DNA of 64,000 bases, taken from positions 1 to 64,000 of the forward strand of contig JAFUFJ010000016.1 in the NCBI GenBank assembly GCA_017469955.1, read 5' to 3'. Under the pieces are notes generated by a model. The model was not told where the DNA came from. It was given only the letters and a program-made list of their open reading frames with translations, and searched no databases. Origin of the DNA: Prevotella sp. Lineage in GTDB: Bacteria; Bacteroidota; Bacteroidia; Bacteroidales; Bacteroidaceae. The position numbers were made by a program, and so were the translations under genes. This document shows, piece by piece, positions 52,848 through 61,301 of this stretch (the first letter of the stretch is position 1; every line of letters starts with the position of its first letter).

Positions 52848-54245
52848 TTATCTTGCCATGAATGCCTCGACGTCTTTCGGATGATAGGGTATTCGGTCTT
52901 TTCCAAGGAACCGACATCCGTCCTTTGTGATGAGCAAGTCGTCTTCTATGCGTATGCCTCCGAAGTCTTTGTAGGTTTCAAGCATGGGGAAGTTGAGGAA
53001 TTCTGCACAGTGTCCTGAGGTACGCCACTCGTCGATTAAGGCCGGGATAAAGTAGATTCCTGGCTCATCTGTGACGACAAATCCTTCCTGCAACCGGCGT
53101 CCCATACGCAGGGCATTAGTGCCGAACTGGTCGAGACGCGGGCGTGTTTCTTCGTCGAATCCTACGTATATTTGTCCGAGACCCTCCATGTCGTGTACGT
53201 CCATGCCCATCATATGTCCTAATCCGTGTGGCAGGAACATGGCATGTGCGCCTGCTTCTACGGCTTCGTCGACGTCGCCTTTCATCAATCCGAGTTCTTT
53301 TAGTCGTTCGGTCATCAGCCTGCAGACGGCGAGATGGACGTCGAAGTACTTCGTTCCAGGTTTGGATATTGCCAGTGCAAGGTCGTGGCATTCCTCGACG
53401 ATGCTGTAGATTTCAAGCTGGCGTTGGGTGTATTTCCCGTTGACAGGGAAGGTGCGGGTGTTGTCGGAACAATAGTTGTTGACGGTTTCTGCGCCTGCAT
53501 CGCAGAGTGCAAGCCTGCCGTCTTCGAGCAATGCCATTGAGGGATTGCCGTGCATTATCTCGCCATGCTGTGAGAAAATGGTGGCGAAACTCACCTGTGC
53601 TCCGTATGAATGTGCGATGCCATCTACCTGTCCTCCTACGTATTTCTCTGTGAGTCCTGGGCGTGTTATCTTCATGGCTGTGGTGTGCATCTGGTAGCCA
53701 ATAGCTGCAGCTCGTTCGAGTTCTTCGACTTCTTCTTCCGTCTTTTTGGACCGCATTTCTACGACTGCCTTGATGAGAGTGAGCGATGCTGCGTCTTTCT
53801 GTTGTGAGGGATGCAGGCCTGTGAGGTCCATGATCTGGATCATAGTGTCATGGCGATAGGGTGGCAGGAAGTGGATTTCTTGTCCTGATGCCTTGGCTTT
53901 CGCGATGATGTTGGCCAGTTCTTTCATCGGGAATGCGTGCTGGACGCCGACTTGAAGTGCCATGTCTCTGACGCTGTCTACGGAGCCATACCACACGATA
54001 TCCTCGATGTCGATGTCGTTGCCGAACAGCATTTCACGGTCAGAGTCGACGTCGATGACGCCCGTGAGTCCTTCGCGTTGCTGTCCGAAATAGTAGAGGA
54101 AGGCAGAGTCTTGGCGGAAGGGATAGTAGGCGTTGTTTGGGTAGTTATTGGGTGCTTCGTTGTTTCCGAAGAGCACGATGAGCCCTTTTCCCACGAGTTT
54201 TTTCAGCGTGTTACGCCTTTCGATGTATGTTTCTTTGCTGAACAT
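52848..54245 (-). CDS. pepP: Xaa-Pro aminopeptidase (aminopeptidase P, M24B)
   Basis: This 465-residue cytoplasmic enzyme releases N-terminal residues before proline. The N-terminal domain (MFSKETYIERRNTLKK, IVLFGNNEAPNNYPNNAYYP) and the pita-bread catalytic domain are clear. The metal ligands lie in ALCDAGAETVNNYCSDNTRT, FLPHGLGHMMGMDVHD, VVTDEPGIYFIP and GIRIEDDLLIT. The start at 54245 matches the family N-terminus. Ten extra codons upstream are not needed. A TATCTTTG box lies at 54273-54280 (minus). Confidence 0.92.
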   Translation of the reverse strand: MFSKETYIERRNTLKKLVGKGLIVLFGNNEAPNNYPNNAYYPFRQDSAFLYYFGQQREGLTGVIDVDSDREMLFGNDIDIEDIVWYGSVDSVRDMALQVGVQHAFPMKELANIIAKAKASGQEIHFLPPYRHDTMIQIMDLTGLHPSQQKDAASLTLIKAVVEMRSKKTEEEVEELERAAAIGYQMHTTAMKITRPGLTEKYVGGQVDGIAHSYGAQVSFATIFSQHGEIMHGNPSMALLEDGRLALCDAGAETVNNYCSDNTRTFPVNGKYTQRQLEIYSIVEECHDLALAISKPGTKYFDVHLAVCRLMTERLKELGLMKGDVDEAVEAGAHAMFLPHGLGHMMGMDVHDMEGLGQIYVGFDEETRPRLDQFGTNALRMGRRLQEGFVVTDEPGIYFIPALIDEWRTSGHCAEFLNFPMLETYKDFGGIRIEDDLLITKDGCRFLGKDRIPYHPKDVEAFMAR

Positions 54246-54331
54246 GTTGTCTCTTATATATATAACAATGTGCAAAGATAGCTATTTTCTGTCAAAAAGT
54301 CGCTAATGAATCCTGATTTTTAACACATTAT

Positions 54332-54362
54332 TTTGCTTTGTGTCTCTTTTGCATTAACTTTG
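54332..54362 (+). promoter_or_regulatory. Consensus Bacteroidetes promoter of the DUF2752 gene
   Basis: TTTG at 54332-54335, a 19-bp spacer and TAACTTTG at 54355-54362. The ATG at 54372 comes 9 bases later, giving a leaderless or near-leaderless mRNA. Confidence 0.78.
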
Positions 54363-54371
54363 CATGTGTAT

Positions 54372-54755
54372 ATGAAGCGGATGTTCAGTTTGAAAGGTCT
54401 CTGCCTGTTGGCCGTGTTGGCGGTTGCTTTTATGCTCTACAGGTATGACCCTGCCGGCCGTGAGTGGGCTCCGAAGTGCGTGTTTCGGATGCTCACTGGC
54501 TATAATTGTCCTGGCTGTGGTTTCCAGCGTTGCATGCATTCGTTGCTTCACGGGCGTGTGGTTGAGGCCGTGGGCTATAACCTTTTTCTGGTTGTAGCGG
54601 TGCCCTACTTGCTGTTGCTGATGGCCGAGGAGTGGCTGCTCAGTGGCGAAACGCGCGAGCGATGGGCACGGGTGCTGACCAGCCGCGGTGTGGTTTTGTC
54701 GTATGTGGTGCTGTTTTTCTTGTGGTTTCTCGTCAGAAACCTGCTGGGCATCTGA
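54372..54755 (+). CDS. DUF2752 small membrane protein
   Basis: This 127-residue protein has about three membrane segments and the DUF2752 signature TGYNCPGCGFQRCMHSLLHG (a CxxC pair and conserved His) between the first two. The family is common in Bacteroidetes and Actinobacteria. Its role is unknown. The start at 54372 is fixed by the promoter at 54332-54362; the longer frame from 54333 begins inside the promoter. It converges on trmD across a phased array. Confidence 0.85.
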   Translation: MKRMFSLKGLCLLAVLAVAFMLYRYDPAGREWAPKCVFRMLTGYNCPGCGFQRCMHSLLHGRVVEAVGYNLFLVVAVPYLLLLMAEEWLLSGETRERWARVLTSRGVVLSYVVLFFLWFLVRNLLGI

Positions 54756-54962
54756 CCGTTTCTGCGCGCCCTGCCTGTGCTTTCCCATGCTTGTCTGCAT
54801 GCCTTCCGGCCCATGCTTCCGCCAATAGCCTGCGAGAAGCTTTCCGGTTGTCTTTGAGAAAGCTGCCCTTTCTTGTGCATACATCTTAGATGTACGGAGC
54901 ATACATCTATGGAATATCGTCCATACACCTTAGATGTATGCCCGCCGTGTGTAGCCGTTCAG
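54756..54962. repeat. 22-bp-phased array with 107-bp element (copy A4, core 54856-54962)
   Basis: The core begins AAAGC-TGC-CCTTT and continues ACATC-TTA-GATGT, ACATC-TAT-GGAAT, ACACC-TTA-GATGT. It ends on the base before the trmD stop codon (54963). Degenerate modules in register fill the rest back to the DUF2752 stop: CGGTT 54845, GCCTT 54801, GCTTT 54779, CGTTT 54757. The whole gap between these convergent genes is array. Confidence 0.78.
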
Positions 54963-55643
54963 CTACTTTTCGCCCAGCAAGTCGGGCCGTAACCGGCGTG
55001 TCCGCTCCATAGCTTGGTCAAGTTCCCACTGCTTGATCCTGGCCTCGTTGCCCGAGAGCAGCACGTCGGGTACCCGCCAACCCTTATATTCGGCAGGACG
55101 AGTGTAGATGGGTGCCGAGAGCAAGTCGTCCTGAAAACAGTCGGAGAGGGCGCTCTGCTCGTCGCCAATCACGCCCGGTACGACCCTGACAATGGCGTCA
55201 GCCATCACTGCCGCAGCAAGTTCGCCGCCCGTCAAGACATAGTCTCCGATGGAGATCTCCCGCGTTATCAGGTGTTCACGGATGCGATGGTCGATGCCTT
55301 TGTAGTGGCCGCAGAGGATGATGAGGTTCTGTTTCATCGAGAGATCGTTGGCCACGTGCTGGTTAAACTGCTCCCCGTCGGGCGAGGTGAATATCACTTC
55401 ATCGTAGTCGCGCTCAGCCTTCAGGGCCGAGATGCAGCGGTCAATGGGCTCGCATTGCATCACCATTCCGGCAAAACCGCCGTATGGATAGTCGTCGACT
55501 CTCCGCCATTTATCCAGTGTATAGTCACGAAGATTGTGCAGATGTATCTCTGCCAATCCCTTCTTCTCGGCCCTTGCCAGGATTGACTCGTGAACAAACC
55601 CCTCGAGCATCTCCGGCAAAACAGTGATAATGTCTATTCTCAT
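54963..55643 (-). CDS. trmD: tRNA (guanine37-N1)-methyltransferase
   Basis: This 226-residue SPOUT methyltransferase makes m1G37 in tRNAs reading CNN codons, preventing frameshifts. Motifs: [80 protein letters not shown] and [17 protein letters not shown]. The true start is 55643. The frame stays open for 61 further codons upstream only because it reads through the 66-bp tandem repeats, which are promoter DNA. A consensus promoter lies at 55652-55682, so the mRNA is nearly leaderless. Confidence 0.95.
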   Translation of the reverse strand: MRIDIITVLPEMLEGFVHESILARAEKKGLAEIHLHNLRDYTLDKWRRVDDYPYGGFAGMVMQCEPIDRCISALKAERDYDEVIFTSPDGEQFNQHVANDLSMKQNLIILCGHYKGIDHRIREHLITREISIGDYVLTGGELAAAVMADAIVRVVPGVIGDEQSALSDCFQDDLLSAPIYTRPAEYKGWRVPDVLLSGNEARIKQWELDQAMERTRRLRPDLLGEK

Positions 55644-55651
55644 ACCGCCTG

Positions 55652-55682
55652 CAAAGGTACGAATAAGCGAGAGAAATGCAAA
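55652..55682 (-). promoter_or_regulatory. Consensus promoter of trmD
   Basis: Reading leftward: TTTG at 55682-55679, a 19-bp spacer and TACCTTTG at 55659-55652. The trmD ATG at 55643 is 8 bases further. Confidence 0.8.
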
Positions 55683-55717
55683 ATTTTTTTTGCATTTCCG
55701 AGCGAGAGTACCTTCTC

Positions 55718-55748
55718 TAAAGGTACGAACGGTCGTCTCATGTTCAAA
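55718..55748 (-). promoter_or_regulatory. Promoter-like core in tandem repeat copy 1
   Basis: TTTG (55748-55745), a 19-bp spacer and TACCTTTA (55725-55718), facing trmD. The -7 box differs by one base from consensus. Confidence 0.5.
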
Positions 55749-55783
55749 ATTTTTTTTGCATTTCCGAGCGAGAGTACCTTCTC

Positions 55784-55814
55784 TAAAGGTACGAACGGTC
55801 GTCTCATGTTCAAA
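55784..55814 (-). promoter_or_regulatory. Promoter-like core in tandem repeat copy 2
   Basis: TTTG (55814-55811), a 19-bp spacer and TACCTTTA (55791-55784), 66 bp upstream of the copy-1 core. The third partial repeat keeps the TACCTTTA box but has lost the TTTG. Confidence 0.5.
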
Positions 55815-55971
55815 ATTTTTTTGCATTTCCGAGCGAGAGTACCTTCTCTAAAGGTACGAACGGTAAATTTTTCTGTCAGCAAATAGTGGTATGATGACGG
55901 ACAGGCGTCTTCATAATAAGCGTTCAAGAAAAAAAGAAACAGAATCCTAAATTATTTAAATCCAAACATCT

Positions 55972-58605
55972 ATGAGTAAAAGCAGAAAGTTTTTCAGCGT
56001 GGCTTCAGCATTCTTGCTGATCACGATGCTGGCCTCTTGCTACAAGTTCGGTCGCATCGTAGCCCCTAAACAGGTTAATCCGCACGAGGCTTTCAACGGC
56101 CGAATCGTGGTAGTTAACGACAACAACAACGGACCTGTGACCACTTATGGCATATTTGCCGTACGTGTTCCGGAGAACTGGGAAGTGGAAGTCGGCGAGA
56201 ATGCCTATGTGCAATATGCAGAAGAAGGCGTAGTCATCCCCGCAGACGGCGAACATCCCGATGAGAAACCTGCCGGACCTGGCAGTCTTACAGGCACAAT
56301 GCACTACAGTTCCCTGCTCAGTTCGTTCTATAATCAGTCAAATCCGAAGGAAGGATATACGTGGGTTGCCTTCGTGACTGACGAGAAACATCGTGTAGGA
56401 GTGCAAGGGTCGTCGAGCAGCAGTTGCGACTCTATTGCCTTTAATTACACAGTCATCAACGACGGAGTGGAGGGCGATTATGAGCTCGACTATATCATTG
56501 GTGACGAAGAAAGCGACTTTGAGCGCTTCAAAGGCGACGTGAAGAACGCCCTCGACACTCGAGTATACTGCACCTCAAGCGAAAGCTCTATCCTGCCGAA
56601 GAACGACAAGAACGAGGAAGCTTTCGACCATGTGCAGACCGAATTCAAGACCATTGTGACCGTACTTCCTGGCGGAACTGACTACACTTTGCATAGACCT
56701 GCCGTCGTCGTTGATACTGAAAATCCGCAAGCAGGACAAGCTCTTACCATCTCTTTTGCCGACATGCCTGCAGGAGCAAGCATAGGTATCTATCGCGAAG
56801 GCGACATCGTTCCGCAGAAGCAAGGTTATGTCGTAGAGGGTGAAAAGCGCTTCAACGAGGGCAGCTTCACGGTAGAAGGCCTTGTCTCTGGTACGTATAA
56901 TGTGCGTGCAGTCGATGTTGTCGGCTCGCCAATCCGCAACATGCAGGGTGGCTCCTTTGCCATTGCTTACCCTGAATTTGAAAAAGGCAACTACAATTTC
57001 GTCGTCATGAGCGACCTGAACCTTATGGCTCCTGAGCTTGTCAAGGTTGAAAACCCGGGCGAAGACGATGCCAACTATGCCGAGTATGCTGCCTATCTTC
57101 AGACTCCTGAAGTGGTGAAAGAGGCCCTTGACCAGGTGGTTGAACAGAAGCCTTCGGCACTTTTCATCACGGGCGACCTGACGAAAGACGGCGAGAAACT
57201 GAGCCACAACCTGCTGGCTTCGTTGCTGAAGCCTGTCGCAGATGCGGGCATTAAGGTCTACGTCATTCCCGGAGACAAGGATATCAACAATCCAAACGCG
57301 AAGAGCTACGAATCAGATGCCGTGTATGCCGACAACATTTCTGCAGCTGAATTTGCAGAGATCTACGGCGCTTTCGGCTACAATGATGCCGTGGCACGCG
57401 ATGAGAACTCGCTCTCTTACGTGGTCTATCCCAACGACAAGCTTGCCGTTATTTGCATTGACGACAACCGATACAGCGAGAATCTGCGTGCCGGAGACGC
57501 TCCCTCTGACGAGGATGTTCTGGTTGAAGCAGGACGCATCACCAAGGAAACCCTTGCTTGGATCGAGCAGGTTGTACGACAAACTGAGGGCAGAAAGATT
57601 GTCGTGATGATGCATCATCTTGCCTCTGCTCCCTTTAATGGCTATGATACGCTGGGCTCAGTTGTCAACGGTGCATCACTTGACTTGAGTGCTTACTTCG
57701 GCGGAGGCGACGAAGAACAGGCCGAAGAGTATGAGGTGTCAAATGCCGATGTGCAGCAGTTCTTCCAGAATGTGGGCGTGTGGGCAGCCTTCTGCGGCGA
57801 CGTCCAAGCCTCTGACATCCAGTTTGTCGGAGCCGGAGATGGCAGTGACAACGGATTCTATCAGGTGGCAACAGCCTCGCTTCGCGCGTTCAACAGCAAC
57901 TACAGGCAGGTGACTGTCAACGACGAAGACCTCACTGTCATTACACGACCCATCCGGAATACCACCGACGAGGCCGACTTCATCACGCTTGAAAGCTATC
58001 TCAGCACCGTAGCTCCCGTTACAGTCAGCAGGGCATGTGCCGAGAATTGGGACATGATCAACGGCATTTTCCAGGAGAATTTCACCTTCGACTACAATCC
58101 GGAGACCGACATTATCAACAAGAATGAGTTCATGCGTCTGCCAGAATCGGCAGAAGACCTGGCCAACCGCGTCAACACAACCATCCTTCCTCCGATGCTC
58201 AACGTCATCACAGCATTTGTAGAAGGCAACGAGCAGCTGAAGGATTCTCAGAAACTTGTGGACGACTTGAAGGCAGGATTCGATAGGTTCTTCGATACAC
58301 TTAACTCATGGCCAGACCTTATTACACCGATGATCAAGGAGGGATTTGCCGAGGCAGGTCTCGATACTGACGCACTGGTCGAGCGCGTTGCAGGCAGCCT
58401 TGCCTTCAACTATCTGGGCACTGAAGACAACGTGACCGATGACCTCTTCGTGACGTTGGCTTATCGTGCCGTTCCGCTTTCTGTCGGAAGACTTGTTGAC
58501 AACACAGCAACTGAGTCTGCCATTTACGACCTTCAGGGCCGCCGCCTGCAGGGAGAACCCGTTAAGGGCGTCTATATCAAGGACGGAAAGAAGGTTGTCA
58601 AATAG
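55972..58605 (+). CDS. Lipoprotein with degenerate metallophosphatase domain and sorting signal
   Basis: This 877-residue protein has a lipoprotein signal (FLLITMLASCYKFGRI). Two N-terminal beta domains (about 40-340) are followed by a calcineurin-like phosphoesterase fold (about 340-660). Several metal-binding motifs are altered: SDLNLM where SDxH is usual, VIPGDKDI for GNHD, and CGDVQASD for GHxH, while TGDLTKDGE and MMHHLA are kept. A helical region (about 680-840) leads to AIYDLQG and GVYIKDGKKVVK, a sorting signal. Having both a lipobox and this signal is unusual. It may bind rather than cleave its target. Confidence 0.7.
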   Translation: MSKSRKFFSVASAFLLITMLASCYKFGRIVAPKQVNPHEAFNGRIVVVNDNNNGPVTTYGIFAVRVPENWEVEVGENAYVQYAEEGVVIPADGEHPDEKPAGPGSLTGTMHYSSLLSSFYNQSNPKEGYTWVAFVTDEKHRVGVQGSSSSSCDSIAFNYTVINDGVEGDYELDYIIGDEESDFERFKGDVKNALDTRVYCTSSESSILPKNDKNEEAFDHVQTEFKTIVTVLPGGTDYTLHRPAVVVDTENPQAGQALTISFADMPAGASIGIYREGDIVPQKQGYVVEGEKRFNEGSFTVEGLVSGTYNVRAVDVVGSPIRNMQGGSFAIAYPEFEKGNYNFVVMSDLNLMAPELVKVENPGEDDANYAEYAAYLQTPEVVKEALDQVVEQKPSALFITGDLTKDGEKLSHNLLASLLKPVADAGIKVYVIPGDKDINNPNAKSYESDAVYADNISAAEFAEIYGAFGYNDAVARDENSLSYVVYPNDKLAVICIDDNRYSENLRAGDAPSDEDVLVEAGRITKETLAWIEQVVRQTEGRKIVVMMHHLASAPFNGYDTLGSVVNGASLDLSAYFGGGDEEQAEEYEVSNADVQQFFQNVGVWAAFCGDVQASDIQFVGAGDGSDNGFYQVATASLRAFNSNYRQVTVNDEDLTVITRPIRNTTDEADFITLESYLSTVAPVTVSRACAENWDMINGIFQENFTFDYNPETDIINKNEFMRLPESAEDLANRVNTTILPPMLNVITAFVEGNEQLKDSQKLVDDLKAGFDRFFDTLNSWPDLITPMIKEGFAEAGLDTDALVERVAGSLAFNYLGTEDNVTDDLFVTLAYRAVPLSVGRLVDNTATESAIYDLQGRRLQGEPVKGVYIKDGKKVVK

Positions 58606-58637
58606 CACGACCGAATAGGTAAAAACCTTGACAAGTG

Positions 58638-58704
58638 GCCTCTCATGGCTTGAAAATTCTGCATCGAAAAATATTTGGGTGAGAATTTTCAAGTTATGAG
58701 AGGC
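58638..58704 (+). terminator. Intrinsic terminator of the metallophosphatase-lipoprotein gene
   Basis: GCCTCTCAT pairs with ATGAGAGGC and TTGAAAATTCT with AGAATTTTCAA, separated by small internal bulges and followed by TTCTTTTA. Confidence 0.85.
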
Positions 58705-58737
58705 TTCTTTTATGTTGTTGATATTCTGTTTGTTATG

Positions 58738-58957
58738 CGATTTTCTGCTGATTCTGTCGGTATGCGGACTGGTTTTTCGGGCAGAAAGGACAGCTTTCTT
58801 GCAGATATCTCTTAGCTTTCTGGCCGAGAAGTCTGGGCGTTGTTCTGGTTTTTCCATGCCCTTCTCGCCGAGAAAGCTGCCCTTTCTTCGGCGGAAGACT
58901 TGCCAAACCGTGCGTTTTCGCCTTGCTTTCTTCGTCAGGACACATAGAAAACGTGCT
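58738..58957. repeat. 22-bp-phased array with 107-bp element (copy B7, core 58782-58888)
   Basis: Modules are AAAGG-ACA-GCTTT, ATCTC-TTA-GCTTT, AAGTC-TGG-GCGTT, TTTCC-ATG-CCCTT and AAAGC-TGC-CCTTT. The outer 18 bases pair with two mismatches. In-register neighbours are TGCGG-ACT-GGTTT (58763), TTCGC-CTT-GCTTT (58917) and GACAC-ATA-GAAAA (58939). It lies between convergent genes. The remaining gap to 59083 shows no gene. Confidence 0.7.
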
Positions 58958-59083
58958 GCCTTTCGCTAAAAACCGCAAAATGACAGCACGTTTTTTCAGC
59001 ATTATTTCTTGACAAAAGAGGCGGAGAAGGGATGTCTCCTTCCGTGGGAATGCTTTGCCTGTCCGGCGTCTTTCGGCCGGCTC

Positions 59084-61093
59084 TCAGAATAGACTCCCCT
59101 CGGTTGGCCGGCTCTGTGCGGACGTTTCCGAGGCAAAGCGCCCGATGAAGTCGTCTTCAGAGATGATGGGGATGCCCAGCTGTTGTGCTTTCTGGTTCTT
59201 GCCCGAGGCAGATGTGACGTCGTTGTTGATGAGGAACGACGTCGATCCGCTCACGCTTCCTGCCACGCGTCCGCCCTGACTCTCGATGTAAGCCTTCAGC
59301 TCGTTGCGGTTCTTATAGCGGTGAACGTCGCCGGTAATGACGAAAGTCATGCCGGCACAGGCCTGTCCTGCAGGCTGCAAAGAGGCTTCCCTTACGTTGA
59401 TTTTCTCCATCAGATGCTCCACCTGGCGGGCGTTCTCCTCGCTATTGAACCAGCGGACAAACGATGCCGACTTCTCTGGTCCGATGCCTTGGATATGTGA
59501 AAAGAAGTCGGTTTCGGTAGCATTCACGGCAGCGTCGATGAGCTCTTTGAGGCTGTAGGCTGTGAGAAGCCGCTTGCAGACGTCGTGTCCGCACATCGGA
59601 ATGGTCAGCGCATAGAGCAGCTTCTGGGCTTCAACGTCGCGGGCTTTCTCGATCGATCTCATCATGTTGGATGCCGATTTCTGCCCGAAACCGTCCATCG
59701 TGGCAATCTCGTGGATGTGCCTTTGCAGGTCGAAAATGTCGGCAAACTCGCTGATCCATCCCAGGTTGATGAACTTCGAAAGCGTCTGTTCTGAGATGCC
59801 GTCGATATCCATTCCGTCCTTCGACACAAACCTTGCAAACCTCTTCAGCTGCTTGGCCGGGCAATAGGCGTTAGTGCAGTGGAGCGTACGCGTGCCGCTT
59901 GCCCCGCTGATTTCTATCCTTGTTGCGTGACGACACACCGGACACTCCTCGGGAATGCTGAACGTTCCCACCGTCTCGTCTACATGAATCACCTTGGGAA
60001 TGATCTTGTTTGCCTTGATGACTTGCAAGCGAGTACCCTCGCCACCGATACCCAACCGCTCGCATTCGCTGATGTTACAGAGCGAGGCTCGTTTGACTGT
60101 TGTGCCTTCAAGCTCAACAGGACGGAAGATAGCGACGGGAGAAATGGTCGACGCAGCACACGACCACTCCACTTGAATCAGCTCAGTTCTTGCCGACTCG
60201 TCTTGCCATTTGAAGGCTAAACCGGCACGTGTGGCGTGGTGACCCGTCACGCTTCCCGTCTGCGCATAGGCCGTATCGTCATAGGCAACGACCAGTCCGT
60301 CGACGGGATAGGGGCATTGTTCGGGGTTCCAGTGGCCTATCACTTCTTCAACATGCTGCGCTGTCGGGTCGGCAATGAGCTCGTGGGCCACGGTGTTGAG
60401 GCCCTGCGATTGCAGCCAGTCCATACGCTTGCCCCAGGAAATGATGTCGTCTGCGTCTTTGTTTACAAGCGTAAACGGAATCCATTGGATGTTTCTGCGC
60501 TTCACCTCGTCGACGTCTTTCAGCGTCAGTGAGCCCGAAGCCAGGTTGCGAGGGTTGGCATAGTCTTCGCCGCTCTCGATGAGAAAGCGGTTGAAGTCGT
60601 CGTAGGATATCACGGCTTCACCGCGAATGACGGTGTGACCGGTTGAAGGAATGGTCGGCGGAATGCCGTTGATAGCCCGTGCAAGGTGGGTGATGTTGGT
60701 GCCTACGTGGCCGTTTCCGCGCGTGACCACTTTGGCAAGCCTTCCGTTATCGTAAGTGACGACGAGCGTAAGGCCGTCGAGTTTCCACGAGATCCATATC
60801 GGCCGTCCCTCGGCCCACTTTGCCAACTCGCCGACCTGCTTGGTCTTTGCCAGCGAGAGGGCTGCAAACTCATGGGCTTCTTTCTGCCCGGTTATGTTGT
60901 CTTCCGACACGCGATGTGTGGGAGAATCGGGAAGTTTCTCGCCCGTTTCGTCTTCCAATTGCTTCAATTCATCAAACCTTGCATCCCATTCATAGTCGGT
61001 CATCAACTCCGTCATTCCGTTGTAATAAGCATCGGAAGCGCGGTTGAGCTCCTCGATGAGCTGCAGCATTCTCTGCCTTTTTTCGTTCTCCAT
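59084..61093 (-). CDS. ligA: NAD-dependent DNA ligase, divergent LigA-type
   Basis: This 669-residue protein has the full LigA order: Ia domain (DAYYNGMTELMTDYEWD), adenylation domain with nucleophile K104 in SWKLDGLTLVV, OB fold, Cys4 zinc finger (CPVC, CTNAYCPA), HhH repeats (GMDIDGISEQTLSKF, IPMCGHDVCKRLL, IQGIGPEKSASF) and C-terminal BRCT (GMTFVITGDVHRYKNRNELK). It departs from standard LigA at usually invariant points: the GRTG motif reads CAAS (WSCAASTISPVA), KFP reads KWQ, and TLHN reads SLCN. It may be a second ligase paralogue rather than the main replicative one. That is inference. Confidence 0.85.
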   Translation of the reverse strand: MENEKRQRMLQLIEELNRASDAYYNGMTELMTDYEWDARFDELKQLEDETGEKLPDSPTHRVSEDNITGQKEAHEFAALSLAKTKQVGELAKWAEGRPIWISWKLDGLTLVVTYDNGRLAKVVTRGNGHVGTNITHLARAINGIPPTIPSTGHTVIRGEAVISYDDFNRFLIESGEDYANPRNLASGSLTLKDVDEVKRRNIQWIPFTLVNKDADDIISWGKRMDWLQSQGLNTVAHELIADPTAQHVEEVIGHWNPEQCPYPVDGLVVAYDDTAYAQTGSVTGHHATRAGLAFKWQDESARTELIQVEWSCAASTISPVAIFRPVELEGTTVKRASLCNISECERLGIGGEGTRLQVIKANKIIPKVIHVDETVGTFSIPEECPVCRHATRIEISGASGTRTLHCTNAYCPAKQLKRFARFVSKDGMDIDGISEQTLSKFINLGWISEFADIFDLQRHIHEIATMDGFGQKSASNMMRSIEKARDVEAQKLLYALTIPMCGHDVCKRLLTAYSLKELIDAAVNATETDFFSHIQGIGPEKSASFVRWFNSEENARQVEHLMEKINVREASLQPAGQACAGMTFVITGDVHRYKNRNELKAYIESQGGRVAGSVSGSTSFLINNDVTSASGKNQKAQQLGIPIISEDDFIGRFASETSAQSRPTEGSLF

Positions 61094-61264
61094 ACGGCTA
61101 CTTTTGTTGCAAAGTTACGCAAAGTCGAGCGCAGAACAAAAGAAATATGTTTCTTTTTTTATGCCGAGACACAGTAACTTCGCCGGTTTCCTGTCGGCAA
61201 AAGTACGCAAAAACGGGCACAAAGCAAAGAAAAACGAAAACAAGTTTATCTTTTTATTGGGATT

Positions 61265-61296
61265 TTTGGCCGGCCGTTTATTTTACGCTACCTTTG
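61265..61296 (+). promoter_or_regulatory. Consensus promoter of the B3/4-domain gene
   Basis: TTTG at 61265-61268, a 20-bp spacer and TACCTTTG at 61289-61296. The ATG at 61302 follows after 5 bases, so the mRNA is leaderless or nearly so. Confidence 0.78.
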
Positions 61297-61301
61297 CAGC
61301 T

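Larger units (their letters stand above)
55692..55865. repeat. Tandem 66/65-bp repeats upstream of trmD, each carrying a promoter-like core
   Basis: Unit 1 is 55692-55757 and unit 2 is 55758-55822, with a partial third unit to about 55865. They are identical except for one T in the T7/T8 tract. Each contains the palindrome GTACCTT-CTCTA-AAGGTAC. On the minus strand the first two repeats each carry TTTG, 19 bp, TACCTTTA: boxes at 55748-55745 with 55725-55718, and 55814-55811 with 55791-55784. This differs from the trmD promoter only in the last base of the -7 box. Confidence 0.88.

Noticed and set aside
55644..55826. N-terminal extension of TrmD by 61 residues
   Set aside because: The extension is a translation of the tandem promoter repeats. 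The family start [12 protein letters not shown] is at 55643, with a consensus promoter just upstream.
55692..55865. CRISPR array
   Set aside because: The units are contiguous tandem copies with no unique spacers and no cas genes nearby. The 22-bp-phased arrays also lack a constant repeat with variable spacers.
61044..61301. N-terminal extension of the B3/4 protein
   Set aside because: It overlaps the 5' end of ligA on the other strand and contains the promoter at 61265-61296. The family N-terminus begins at 61302.
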